Source: Gemmataceae bacterium
GTDB taxonomy: Bacteria; Planctomycetota; Planctomycetia; Gemmatales; Gemmataceae
DNA length: 5,118 bases
Assembly (NCBI GenBank): GCA_025056835.1
Contig: JANWVS010000202.1
Span: forward strand, 1-5,118
Direction of reading: 5' to 3'
Made by a program: the position numbers and the translations under genes. Each line of letters starts with the position of its first letter. Position 1 is the first letter of the stretch. Below, piece after piece: positions 1 through 5,118 of this stretch. The notes under the pieces are model-generated. The model made no database searches, was not told the origin of the DNA, and worked only from the letters and a program-made list of their open reading frames with translations.

Positions 1-1
1 C

Positions 2-244
2 TCGGACGGCTACGCGACCGGATTCCTGATTTATGTGTTGCGCCGCTCCGGCGTTCCGGCGGACCACCCGGCCCTTCAGAGGGGCATCGCCTGGCTGAAG
101 TCCAATCAGCGCGAGAGCGGCCGCTGGTTCGCACGTTCCTTGTTCAAAGACAACAAACATTACCTCAGCCACGCGGCCACGGCCTTCGCCATCATGGCCC
201 TGGCGGAATGCGGCGAACTAAAGGCAGTGCCGGCAACAGAATGA
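2..244 (+). CDS. Alpha/alpha-toroid (squalene cyclase / prenyltransferase-like) repeat protein, C-terminal fragment
   Basis: This is the 3' end of a gene that begins upstream of the window; 80 codons precede the TGA at 242-244. The frame is open to the left edge, and the GTG at 35 is unlikely to be the true start because recognisable family sequence (SDGYATGF) lies before it. The fragment carries features of the terpenoid-cyclase/prenyltransferase alpha-alpha toroid: paired helices, the RGIAWLKSNQ helix end, the SGRWF segment and the SHAATAFAIMALAEC helix. Related proteins in planctomycetes are usually annotated as prenyltransferase or squalene-oxidase repeat proteins and are of unclear biochemical role; an actual cyclase activity cannot be claimed from this piece. 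The catalytic region and any signal peptide lie outside the window. The family-level call is fairly secure; the substrate is unknown. Confidence 0.8.
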   Translation, partial: SDGYATGFLIYVLRRSGVPADHPALQRGIAWLKSNQRESGRWFARSLFKDNKHYLSHAATAFAIMALAECGELKAVPATE

Positions 245-364
245 CTGGCTCTCCAGAAAGCCGAAACTTTTGGGCATTTTCTAGACTCTAATCTGGAGTG
301 TAGTGCTGTCCCGAACAACAGCGCACCGATTGCTGAACGTGTGAGCACATGAAGAGGTTTCGTT
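245..364 (+). other. Intergenic leader before the exported protein
   Basis: This 120-bp AT-richer gap separates the toroid protein from the next plus-strand gene. I see no strong terminator. A TCTAAT at 287-292 matches five of six bases of a sigma70 -10 box, but no convincing -35 sits 16-18 bp upstream; TTGGGC at 270-275 is only 11 bp away. Short inverted pairs (ACTC/GAGT around 285-299 and TGTG/CACA at 340-349) are too small to call. A promoter here is plausible because the gap is long for an operon, but it is not shown. Confidence 0.3.
351..357 (+). promoter_or_regulatory. Shine-Dalgarno site of the exported protein gene
   Basis: GAAGAGG lies 7 nt upstream of the ATG at 365 and supports that start. 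The ATG at 349 just upstream is in another frame and lacks a comparable site. Confidence 0.6.
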
Positions 365-967
365 ATGGTGCGACAGCTTTTTGTCGGCGGGTTGCTCTTG
401 GCGGCCTTGGCGGCGGCTGGCGGTGTGGGGCAAAGCCAAGAACGCGACCCGCGAAAAGGCGCCAATGTCGTCGCGGCAACGCCGAAAGATTACGAGACGT
501 TGCGCCGCCTCGGCCAAATCAATGGCATAATTGTCGCGGCCAATGCCAAGACGCTTACCTTCCGGATCGACACGCCGCGAATCCAACCCAAAGTTGCGCC
601 CAAAGGGAAACGTCCCAACCCGCAGGCACTGCTGGTTCACGACTATGTGGAATACGAGGTCAACGTGTCGGATAAAGTCGTCGTTCACAAGCGGTTTGTG
701 ACGGCCGATTTCGACGACAAAGGAAACCTGACGAAAAACGAGGCTCAGGAAAAGGAACTCAAAAAGAACGGCTTCATCGTCATCTCGGTGAACGACATTA
801 AGCCCGGTAATATCGGTACTCTGACGTTCGCGCCCGGCAAGGCGGAGGGAAAACAAGAAGGCGTCGGCAACCTAGCGAAACCGGTCGTCACCAAGATCAT
901 TCTCACCCAAGAAGGCAAAGCGCCGGAGCCGGCCGCCAAGGGCCTTGAAAAGAAGAAGAAAAACTAG
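365..967 (+). CDS. Small exported protein of unknown function
   Basis: This is a complete 200-residue protein that I do not recognise. Residues 1-24 look like a Sec signal peptide: short basic start (MVRQ), a hydrophobic Leu/Ala/Gly core at about 5-21, then a polar GQSQE stretch where cleavage is likely; there is no lipobox. The mature part seems beta-rich, with a strand-like GQINGIIVAA at 50-59, TLTFRID at 63-69, VEYEVNV at 95-101, GTLTF at 151-155 and VVTKIIL at 174-180. Its charged linkers are rich in Lys and Glu, and the C-terminus is an EKKKKN tail. The repeated G-x-I/L strand pattern hints at a small beta-barrel, but this is inference. The start is supported by GAAGAGG at 351-357. Its stop is 3 nt before the glycosylase start, suggesting co-transcription. 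A periplasmic or cell-surface location is expected. Confidence 0.8.
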   Translation: MVRQLFVGGLLLAALAAAGGVGQSQERDPRKGANVVAATPKDYETLRRLGQINGIIVAANAKTLTFRIDTPRIQPKVAPKGKRPNPQALLVHDYVEYEVNVSDKVVVHKRFVTADFDDKGNLTKNEAQEKELKKNGFIVISVNDIKPGNIGTLTFAPGKAEGKQEGVGNLAKPVVTKIILTQEGKAPEPAAKGLEKKKKN

Positions 968-970
968 GGC

Positions 971-1594
971 ATGGCGACGCCGGAGTATGAAAAAGCCCGT
1001 CGGCACTTGGCTCGGCACGACGCCGTCATGAAACGACTGATCGACAGCATCGGTCCGTGCACGTTGCATCCCGACCATGACCATTTCGGCACCCTGGTGC
1101 GGTCGATCATTGCCCAACAAATTTCGACCAAGGCGGCCCGGGCGATTGCGGAGCGGCTGGTCAAGGTGCTGGGACGTCGTGGTCTGCGTCCTGAGAGCAT
1201 CCTCGAAGCATCGGACGAAACTCTACGCGGCGCCGGTCTTTCGGCCAACAAAGCCCGTTCGCTGCGCGATCTGGCCCAAAAGTGCTGCGACGGTCACGTT
1301 CCGCTGCGGCGCCTGGCCGACCTCGACGACGAAGCCGTAGTAGAGACCTTAACGCTCGTTCACGGCATCGGCCGCTGGACTGCGGAGATGTTTTTGATCT
1401 TTTCTCTCGGCCGGCTCAACGTGTTGCCTGTCGGCGATTATGGCTTGCGGGCCGGCGTCCAAAAGCACTATCAACTCGGCCGTTTGCCTGATCGGGACAC
1501 CCTCACCGCGCTGGCCCAACCCTGGCGGCCATTTTGCTCCATCGCCACTTGGTACATCTGGCGCAGCTTCGGCAACGTGCCGCAGTCGGACTAG
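971..1594 (+). CDS. AlkA/MAG-like DNA-3-methyladenine glycosylase (HhH-GPD)
   Basis: This 207-residue protein belongs to the helix-hairpin-helix GPD superfamily, which flips damaged bases out of DNA and cleaves the N-glycosidic bond, starting base-excision repair. Visible signatures are FGTLVRSIIAQQIST at 39-53 (the helix containing the conserved QQ), LRGAGLSANKARSLRDLA at 85-102, the hairpin LVHGIGRWTAEMFLIF at 129-144, and VLPVGDYGLR at 151-160, where Asp156 aligns with the catalytic aspartate of AlkA. It lacks the extra N-terminal domain of E. coli AlkA and has no C-terminal four-cysteine iron-sulfur loop, so it fits the short MAG/AlkA group rather than Nth or MutY. In the closing motif WRPFCSIATWYIWR (185-198), Cys189 occupies a position usually held by arginine in relatives I recall. 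There is no export signal, so it is cytoplasmic. It starts 3 nt after the preceding stop with only a weak purine-rich site inside that gene's end, consistent with translational coupling. Confidence 0.93.
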   Translation: MATPEYEKARRHLARHDAVMKRLIDSIGPCTLHPDHDHFGTLVRSIIAQQISTKAARAIAERLVKVLGRRGLRPESILEASDETLRGAGLSANKARSLRDLAQKCCDGHVPLRRLADLDDEAVVETLTLVHGIGRWTAEMFLIFSLGRLNVLPVGDYGLRAGVQKHYQLGRLPDRDTLTALAQPWRPFCSIATWYIWRSFGNVPQSD

Positions 1595-1790
1595 CCGCGG
1601 CCACCGGGAACGATCCTTTCCCGGGGACCGAGCCTTCACATTCCTTGCTCACAAAGATCGGCCTGCGGACCTTGTCGGCCTCGACGCGCTTAAGGCGACC
1701 GGCCTTTTCCGCCATGCCCGGCAACGGCACCAAGCTATCCTCAAACAACCAACAAAGCCGCAACGACGCAACTTCACCGCCGCGAGCGCG
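1595..1790. other. Convergent intergenic region
   Basis: This 196-bp gap lies between the stops of the glycosylase and of the PEBP gene on the opposite strand. It contains one clear hairpin (1604-1624) and a small one at 1692-1706 (AAGGC, 5-nt loop, GCCTT) ending in TTTT at 1705-1708. Open frames across it on both strands have no recognisable protein features or start sites and overlap the genes on either side. I see no RNA gene. Confidence 0.5.
1604..1624 (+). terminator. Hairpin after the glycosylase gene, possible terminator
   Basis: CCGGGAA at 1604-1610 and TTCCCGG at 1618-1624 form a perfect 7-bp stem with a 7-nt loop, beginning 10 nt after the glycosylase stop. There is no T-run behind it, so it is not a classical intrinsic terminator. 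It may stabilise a 3' end or assist termination between convergent genes. Confidence 0.4.
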
Positions 1791-2246
1791 TCAGCGTTGA
1801 TAAGTTCCCATCCATTGGGCCTCGGCCAGCACATGTCCTTTCATGGCTTGTTCCACTTGCGCCTTGGTGGCGCCCGCCGGCAGCTTGAGCGGCGCATCGA
1901 GGGCGTACAGCTTGAAGAAATAACGGTGCGGTTTCCCCCGCGGCGGCGCCGGACCGCCGTAGCCCAATCGACCGAAGTCGTTGGTGCCGTGGACAGCACC
2001 GTTGGGCAGCGTGCTCGTGGGCGGTACGGCTTCGGCGAGCGATGTCGTACCGGCCGGCAGATTGTACAGCACCCAATGGACCCAGGTTTTGCGTGGGGCG
2101 TCCGGGTCGTCGCAAATGAGCACCAAGGACTGCGTGCCCGGCGGAATGTCCGTCCACTCCAGGGGGGGCGAGACATCCGGTCCGTCCCCCGTGTATTTCT
2201 TGGGAATTGGCGATCCATCTGCAAAAGCGCTGGATTGCAGTTTCAT
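1791..2246 (-). CDS. YbhB/YbcL family Raf kinase inhibitor-like (PEBP) protein
   Basis: This is a complete 151-residue protein of the phosphatidylethanolamine-binding protein superfamily, bacterial YbhB/YbcL branch. Diagnostic motifs are DDPDAP at 46-51, WVHW at 55-58, GTNDFGRLGYGGPAPP at 87-102 and PHRYFFKLYALD at 106-117; together these line the conserved anion/ligand pocket of the family. Length is typical. The physiological role of bacterial members is poorly defined; the kinase-inhibitor name comes from eukaryotic relatives and should not be read as function. No signal peptide is present, so it is probably cytoplasmic. Its ATG overlaps the TGA of the upstream repeat-protein gene as ATGA at 2246-2243, and no good ribosome-binding site precedes it, which points to translational coupling and a shared transcript. 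A run of seven G on the plus strand near 2162-2168 lies inside the gene, but the frame is intact. Confidence 0.95.
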   Translation of the reverse strand: MKLQSSAFADGSPIPKKYTGDGPDVSPPLEWTDIPPGTQSLVLICDDPDAPRKTWVHWVLYNLPAGTTSLAEAVPPTSTLPNGAVHGTNDFGRLGYGGPAPPRGKPHRYFFKLYALDAPLKLPAGATKAQVEQAMKGHVLAEAQWMGTYQR

Positions 2247-3277
2247 CGGTACACCGCGATGTGGCCTTTTTCTGTGATGTAGATCGTCGCCCCGATATTG
2301 GCATCACGGAAGACCTCGATGCCGAAGGTCTGAGTCTTGGGAGTGAATTCTTTTTCGCCGACTGCGCGACATTTCACGTTGAGGCCGTGGGTCCAAACCG
2401 GTTCGGCAACCTTGGGCGTGGGTGCCTTCAAGCCCGGCTCGCCGGCTACGACGGCAATGCTGCCGGTTTCGCAGATAAAGATCAAGTTGCCGGTGGTTAC
2501 GTCGCGAAACAACTCGACACCGAACTTGCGCGTCGCGGCCGTGAAGTCGGGTTCGTTGTGCTTGCGGCAGGCGAGGTCGAGGCCGTGAAGCCATTCGGGG
2601 GCCTTGGCCTCGGTCTTGGTTTCGCCGACTTCCCGCAGGATGGCGATTTGACCCGTCTGGCAGATGTAGACGAGGTTGCCGGTGTTGGGTTCGCGATAAA
2701 CTTCGATGCCGAACTTGACGGCCGATTTCCAATCGTTGTTGCCGCCGGGGCGAACCGAAAGATCGACGCTGTGGATCCACTTCGGCGCCTTGTTGCCACC
2801 CGGGGCGCCCGTGCCGCGGACCGCAGTGGCGGCGAGGTTACCTTTGTCGGTGATGTAGAGCCAGGCGTTGCTGTTGGGGTCGCGGAAGATCTCCATGCTA
2901 TGGACCTTGGTGTCCTTTCGGAATTCGAGCTGACCGGCTTCCCGAGCGGGCAGATCGAGTCCGGTGAGCCATTCCGGCCCTTTGCTGGTGAAAGGAATTT
3001 TCAGGTCTTGAAAACCCGGGGCGACGGCGATCGAACCGGTCTGGGAGATGTACAACCCGAGGCCGTTGTTATTGTCACGAAAGGCCTCGACGCCGAACTT
3101 GGGAGTGTCCTTCGTAAAGGTGGAGGTGCCGTAGGGCCGGCAACTCAGGTCGAAGGCGTGTGACCATTGCAAGTCTTTCGGCTTTTGCTGAGCGGCGACG
3201 GGCCGTAGCGAAGCCAGCATCGCCAAGGCGGCTAGCACAATCGGGCCGGGTAGCGATCGTGCGCAGGGTCGGATCAT
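2243..3277 (-). CDS. Exported protein built of five ~64-residue repeats, unknown function
   Basis: This 344-residue protein has a Sec signal peptide (residues 1-29: basic start, hydrophobic PIVLAALAMLASL core, likely cleavage after Pro-Val-Ala-Ala), then five tandem repeats filling residues 36-344. Each repeat reads roughly W-x-H-x-(L/V/F)-D-L-x-C-R, a variable loop, KFG(V/I)E(V/L)FRD, then GN-(L/I)-(Y/F)-I-x-x-x-G-x-IAV. The conserved Trp falls at 38, 103, 167, 229 and 295. The frame stays open far upstream of 3277, but that extra sequence lacks features, while ATG at 3277 has GAGGA 6 nt upstream and begins a clean signal peptide, so it is chosen. The repeat alternates likely beta strands with turns and variable Gly/Pro/Lys-rich linkers. 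Five cysteines lie in the mature chain. I do not recognise the repeat as a named domain. It is co-oriented and overlapping with the PEBP gene. Expected outside the cytoplasm; binding or structural roles are speculation. Confidence 0.85.
   Translation of the reverse strand: MIRPCARSLPGPIVLAALAMLASLRPVAAQQKPKDLQWSHAFDLSCRPYGTSTFTKDTPKFGVEAFRDNNNGLGLYISQTGSIAVAPGFQDLKIPFTSKGPEWLTGLDLPAREAGQLEFRKDTKVHSMEIFRDPNSNAWLYITDKGNLAATAVRGTGAPGGNKAPKWIHSVDLSVRPGGNNDWKSAVKFGIEVYREPNTGNLVYICQTGQIAILREVGETKTEAKAPEWLHGLDLACRKHNEPDFTAATRKFGVELFRDVTTGNLIFICETGSIAVVAGEPGLKAPTPKVAEPVWTHGLNVKCRAVGEKEFTPKTQTFGIEVFRDANIGATIYITEKGHIAVYR
2246..3172 (-). repeat. Five tandem protein-coding repeats (R1-R5)
   Basis: Coding repeats, in order of translation: R1 3172-2978 (residues 36-100), R2 2977-2786 (101-164), R3 2785-2600 (165-226), R4 2599-2402 (227-292), R5 2401-2246 (293-344). 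Trp-to-Trp spacing is 65, 64, 62 and 66 residues. R3 and R4 look closest (both GNL followed by an I-C-x-T-G element). R2 is the most divergent, with Thr in place of the motif His and HSMEIFRD in place of KFGVExFRD. R5 ends at the protein's last residues without the linker. Confidence 0.9.
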
Positions 3278-3283
3278 GAGCGG

Positions 3284-3288
3284 TCCTC
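3284..3288 (-). promoter_or_regulatory. Shine-Dalgarno site of the five-repeat protein gene
   Basis: On the minus strand this reads GAGGA and is followed by 6 nt and then the ATG at 3277. It decides the start: without it, the open frame would extend to about 3946, overlapping the divergent gene for over 300 bp. Confidence 0.65.
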
Positions 3289-3457
3289 GTGCAAAGTTTT
3301 TTGGCTGACACCATCTCGTTCGCCCATTTTGGCTTAGGTTATCTTGTTTTGCTCGGAAAGCCAGGGATTCGCGAAGCTGGGTAAGACGGCGCTGCCGCGA
3401 GGGAACGACTAGCGGAATGGCTGCACCAGCGCGTCGCTGCTTGGTCTTGAAATTCTC

Positions 3458-3486
3458 TTGACGTATACCGCGGAGGCCGCTATGGT
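3458..3486 (+). promoter_or_regulatory. Sigma70-like promoter for the large repeat protein
   Basis: TTGACG at 3458-3463 matches five of six bases of the -35 consensus, and TATGGT at 3481-3486 matches four of six of the -10, with an ideal 17-bp spacer. Transcription would start near 3493, giving a leader of about 140 nt. An overlapping alternative, TTGGTC (3441-3446) with TATACC (3464-3469), also has 17-bp spacing but matches less well. Confidence 0.5.
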
Positions 3487-3508
3487 CTCGCCGCTTAACT
3501 GTCCCGAC

Positions 3509-3533
3509 CTTGAGTGAAGAACAACGACTCAGG
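3509..3533 (+). other. Leader hairpin upstream of the large repeat protein
   Basis: CTTGAGT at 3509-3515 can pair with ACTCAGG at 3527-3533 (seven pairs including one G-T wobble) around an 11-nt loop. It would lie about 15 nt into the predicted transcript. No T-run follows, so a terminator is unlikely; it may be chance or a leader stabiliser. Confidence 0.3.
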
Positions 3534-3623
3534 ACCGTTGCGGCGCGGCCGATGGGGAAAGGCGCGGCCGGCGACGAACCGACGGATGGTTGGGTGTGCA
3601 TTCGGGGGTCAGTCGGAACCAAA

Positions 3624-3628
3624 GGAGG
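3624..3628 (+). promoter_or_regulatory. Strong Shine-Dalgarno site selecting a GTG start
   Basis: GGAGG, within AAAGGAGG at 3621-3628, lies 6 nt before GTG at 3635. It fixes the start of the large gene on a non-ATG codon; no upstream ATG in this frame has a comparable site. Confidence 0.75.
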
Positions 3629-3634
3629 CCAGGG

Positions 3635-5118
3635 GTGGCTAGCAAACTTGCCAAGACACCGGTACGAATTGCCTGGACAACCGGCTTGTTGAGCCTTGTC
3701 CTGGGTGTGACGTTGTGGTCCGCCAACTCCGGAGCACAGTTGTTGGATGACCAGCCGCCGCGGGCCCGTGCTGTCCTCAAGAGCGCTCACGAGCTGCACA
3801 AGCGCGGCGACTACGAGGCCGCCGAACGCCTGTATCAACAGGCCGCCGCTCTCCAAAACGAGCTGACGCTCACCGAGCGACAAGACCTGGCCGCGCTGAT
3901 GGCCCAGAACGCGACCGCCCTCAAGGGACGGCAGGCCGGCGCCCAACTGGTGCAGCAGGCTCAGACTGCCCTCGATCAGGGGCGTATCAAGGACGCGGAG
4001 AGCCTACTGAAAGCGGCCAACGCCAACCAGTATTTGGCCCAGGCCGATCGCCTTACCCTGACGACTTTACAGGAGCGGCTCCGCGCCGGCACTGCCGGTT
4101 CGCCGTCGCTTCGGCCCAGCCCCAATCCGACGGTGCAGACCGAGATTGTCGTCAAGGAAAACGATCCCAAATCCTACCTCGCCGCGGCCCGTCAAGCCAT
4201 CGCCAAGGGAGAATACGACTTCGCCGAGGCACTGGTCAAAGAAGCGGAGCAGCGCGGCTCGTTCGGCTGGCTGCCGTGGAACGATTCGCCGGCCAAGGTA
4301 CGCCGCGATATTCAAGCGGCCCGCGCCAAGCAGCAACCGGTCCTTCCGGCCGGGACCAAGAAAGACGAAGCACCGTCGATGATTAGCAAGCTGACGCCGC
4401 CTTGGCTGCGGCCGAGCGACAAATCGCCAGCCAGCGAATCGCCCGCCAAGGCGCCCGAGTTTCCGACGGTGCCGAAGGACCCCCAGGTCAAGCGGCCGGC
4501 AAACAACTTGAGCGACGATCTCCTTGCCCCAATTGCGTCCAAGCCGGGCGGGGATACCGCCCAAGCGGCCACGCCCAAGTTGCCGCCGGCAGAAGCGACC
4601 GCCAAGGCTCGAGCCTTGCTCGCCGAAGGGTACAAGGCCTTGAACGCTGCCGACTACGAAAAAGCCCGTGCCTACGCTCAGCAGGCCAAGGCGCTGCGGC
4701 CGGACTTGCAATGGAACGAACCGACTCCGGAAAAGTTGTTGGCGGAGATTCAACGCAAAAGCGCGGCGGCCGCGGCCGGCAGCACCGCCAAGGACCTTCC
4801 CAGCGATCCGCGGGCCTTGGTGAAGCTCGGCCGCGAAGCACTGCAACGCGACCAGCTGGACGACGCTGAGAAATACTGCAGTAGTGCCCAGGCCATATCG
4901 GGCACTCGCTGGGGACTTTTCGAAGACACGCCGGAAAAGCTGAAAGCCGATATTCACGAGGCGCGGACGCGCAGCAACCGCGAGAAATCCAAGCAAATGC
5001 TGGCCGAGGCCCGCAAGCTCTTCCACCAAGGCAAACACGAGGAAGCCAAAGCACTAGCCCAGCAGGCCCAGCAGCTACACGGACCGTACAGCGTGTGGGA
5101 TTTCGGCGATCGGCCGCA
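3635..5118 (+). CDS. Large exported TPR-like helical-repeat protein, N-terminal part
   Basis: An uninterrupted frame of 494 codons runs from GTG at 3635 off the right edge (two bases of codon 495 remain). Residues 10-34 form a signal peptide or anchor (basic start, hydrophobic IAWTTGLLSLVLGVTLW core, possible cleavage after Ser-Gly-Ala). Two TPR-like helical hairpins follow at about 45-96 (RGDYEAAERLYQQA) and 99-149. Four modules of another type are at 177-231, 320-375, 391-448 and 449 onward: a helix pair of the form AR-x-A-(L/I)-x-x-G-x-(Y/H/L)-(D/E)-x-A-x-x-(L/Y)-(A/V), then Trp and (D/P)-(T/S)-P-x-K-(V/L)-x-x-(D/E)-I. Residues 235-319 are a Pro/Ala/Lys linker. Planctomycete secretins and surface proteins can carry long N-terminal repeat regions like this, so a secretin or outer-envelope scaffold is one guess; the C-terminus needed to tell is missing. 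Codon bias is strong (GCC, CTG, AAG, CAG), as expected of a real gene. Expected outside the cytoplasm, binding partners. Confidence 0.85.
   Translation, partial: MASKLAKTPVRIAWTTGLLSLVLGVTLWSANSGAQLLDDQPPRARAVLKSAHELHKRGDYEAAERLYQQAAALQNELTLTERQDLAALMAQNATALKGRQAGAQLVQQAQTALDQGRIKDAESLLKAANANQYLAQADRLTLTTLQERLRAGTAGSPSLRPSPNPTVQTEIVVKENDPKSYLAAARQAIAKGEYDFAEALVKEAEQRGSFGWLPWNDSPAKVRRDIQAARAKQQPVLPAGTKKDEAPSMISKLTPPWLRPSDKSPASESPAKAPEFPTVPKDPQVKRPANNLSDDLLAPIASKPGGDTAQAATPKLPPAEATAKARALLAEGYKALNAADYEKARAYAQQAKALRPDLQWNEPTPEKLLAEIQRKSAAAAAGSTAKDLPSDPRALVKLGREALQRDQLDDAEKYCSSAQAISGTRWGLFEDTPEKLKADIHEARTRSNREKSKQMLAEARKLFHQGKHEEAKALAQQAQQLHGPYSVWDFGDRP
4163..5118 (+). repeat. Repeating Trp...Asp-Thr-Pro helical modules
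   Basis: Four copies of a ~55-60-residue module: residues 177-231 (4163-4327), 320-375 (4592-4759), 391-448 (4805-4978) and 449 on (4979 to the edge, partial). Signature Trp residues are 212, 360, 426 and 488; the following motifs are NDSPAKVRRDI, NEPTPEKLLAEI, FEDTPEKLKADI and FGDRP. The first and second modules are separated by the 85-residue Pro-rich linker (4337-4591); the last three are nearly continuous, so more copies may follow beyond the window. Confidence 0.8.

Larger units (their letters stand above)
3278..3634. other. Divergent intergenic region
   Basis: This 357-bp region separates the minus-strand repeat protein from the plus-strand large repeat protein and must drive both. It holds a good rightward promoter (3458-3486), a leader hairpin (3509-3533), a strong ribosome-binding site (3624-3628), an 8-bp palindrome TTCGCGAA at 3368-3375 and a 10-bp direct repeat GGCGCGGCCG at 3542-3551 and 3561-3570. 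I found no convincing leftward promoter; the AT-richer stretch at about 3290-3355 is the likeliest place. An open frame at 3510-3692 is out of frame with the large gene and has no protein features. Confidence 0.6.

Noticed and set aside
340..349. TGTG-AG-CACA inverted pair before the exported protein gene
   Set aside because: Four-base arms with a 2-nt centre are too short to call an operator; it does not fit a CRP-type site with its usual spacing.
1692..1708. AAGGC/GCCTT hairpin with TTTT as a plus-strand terminator
   Set aside because: The stem is only 5 bp and lies about 100 nt past the glycosylase stop; too weak to list as a terminator.
1503..1763. Minus-strand frame of 86 codons in the convergent gap
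   Set aside because: About one third overlaps the glycosylase coding end; no ribosome site and no recognisable family, so I could not support a gene.
1440..2282. Plus-strand open frame of 280 codons spanning the glycosylase end and the PEBP gene
   Set aside because: It runs through two well-supported genes in other frames and has no protein-like motifs.
2207..3163. Plus-strand open frame of 318 codons with apparent repeats
   Set aside because: Its periodicity is the mirror of the five coding repeats on the minus strand; no start signal or recognised domain.
3510..3692. Plus-strand frame of 60 codons in the divergent region
   Set aside because: It overlaps the start of the large gene out of frame and lacks its own ribosome site and domain features.
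3278..3946. Upstream extension of the minus-strand repeat-protein frame by 223 codons
   Set aside because: It precedes a clean signal peptide and ribosome site at 3277, has no protein features, and overlaps the start of the divergent plus-strand gene by about 300 bp.
4067..5038. Long minus-strand open frame of 323 codons
   Set aside because: It is antisense to the large repeat gene, whose frame has a signal peptide, repeats and a strong ribosome site; the antisense product is Arg/Gly-rich without domain features, as expected of a high-GC shadow.

Overview
The window looks like a chromosomal segment from a high-GC bacterium, most likely a member of the Planctomycetota. This is inferred from protein style: an alpha/alpha-toroid (prenyltransferase/squalene-cyclase fold) protein with a planctomycete-type C-terminus, several exported proteins of unknown function, and a large exported Ala/Gln/Lys-rich helical-repeat protein. 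No rRNA, tRNA, mobile element or CRISPR was seen, so the lineage is not proven.

Layout: (1) At the left edge, plus strand, is the last 80 codons of an alpha/alpha-toroid protein (2-244). (2) After a 120-bp gap comes a plus-strand pair only 3 nt apart: a small exported protein of unknown function (365-967) and an AlkA/MAG-like helix-hairpin-helix DNA glycosylase (971-1594). (3) A 196-bp convergent gap follows. (4) On the minus strand is a two-gene unit: an exported protein made almost wholly of five ~64-residue repeats (start at 3277, stop at 2243), whose stop overlaps the start of a YbhB/YbcL-type PEBP protein (2246 to 1791) in an ATGA junction. (5) A 357-bp divergent intergenic region (3278-3634) holds a good sigma70-like promoter pointing right and a strong ribosome-binding site. 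(6) From a GTG at 3635 to the right edge runs one uninterrupted plus-strand frame of 494 codons, the start of a large exported TPR-like repeat protein whose C-terminus lies outside the window.

How the genes work together: only two junctions argue for co-expression, the 3-nt gap between the unknown exported protein and the glycosylase, and the ATGA overlap between the repeat protein and the PEBP protein. The most novel-looking item is the five-repeat exported protein, whose repeat I cannot match to a named domain. Second is the large repeat protein with a recurring Trp...Asp-(Thr/Ser)-Pro motif. I see no defence or mobile system here.
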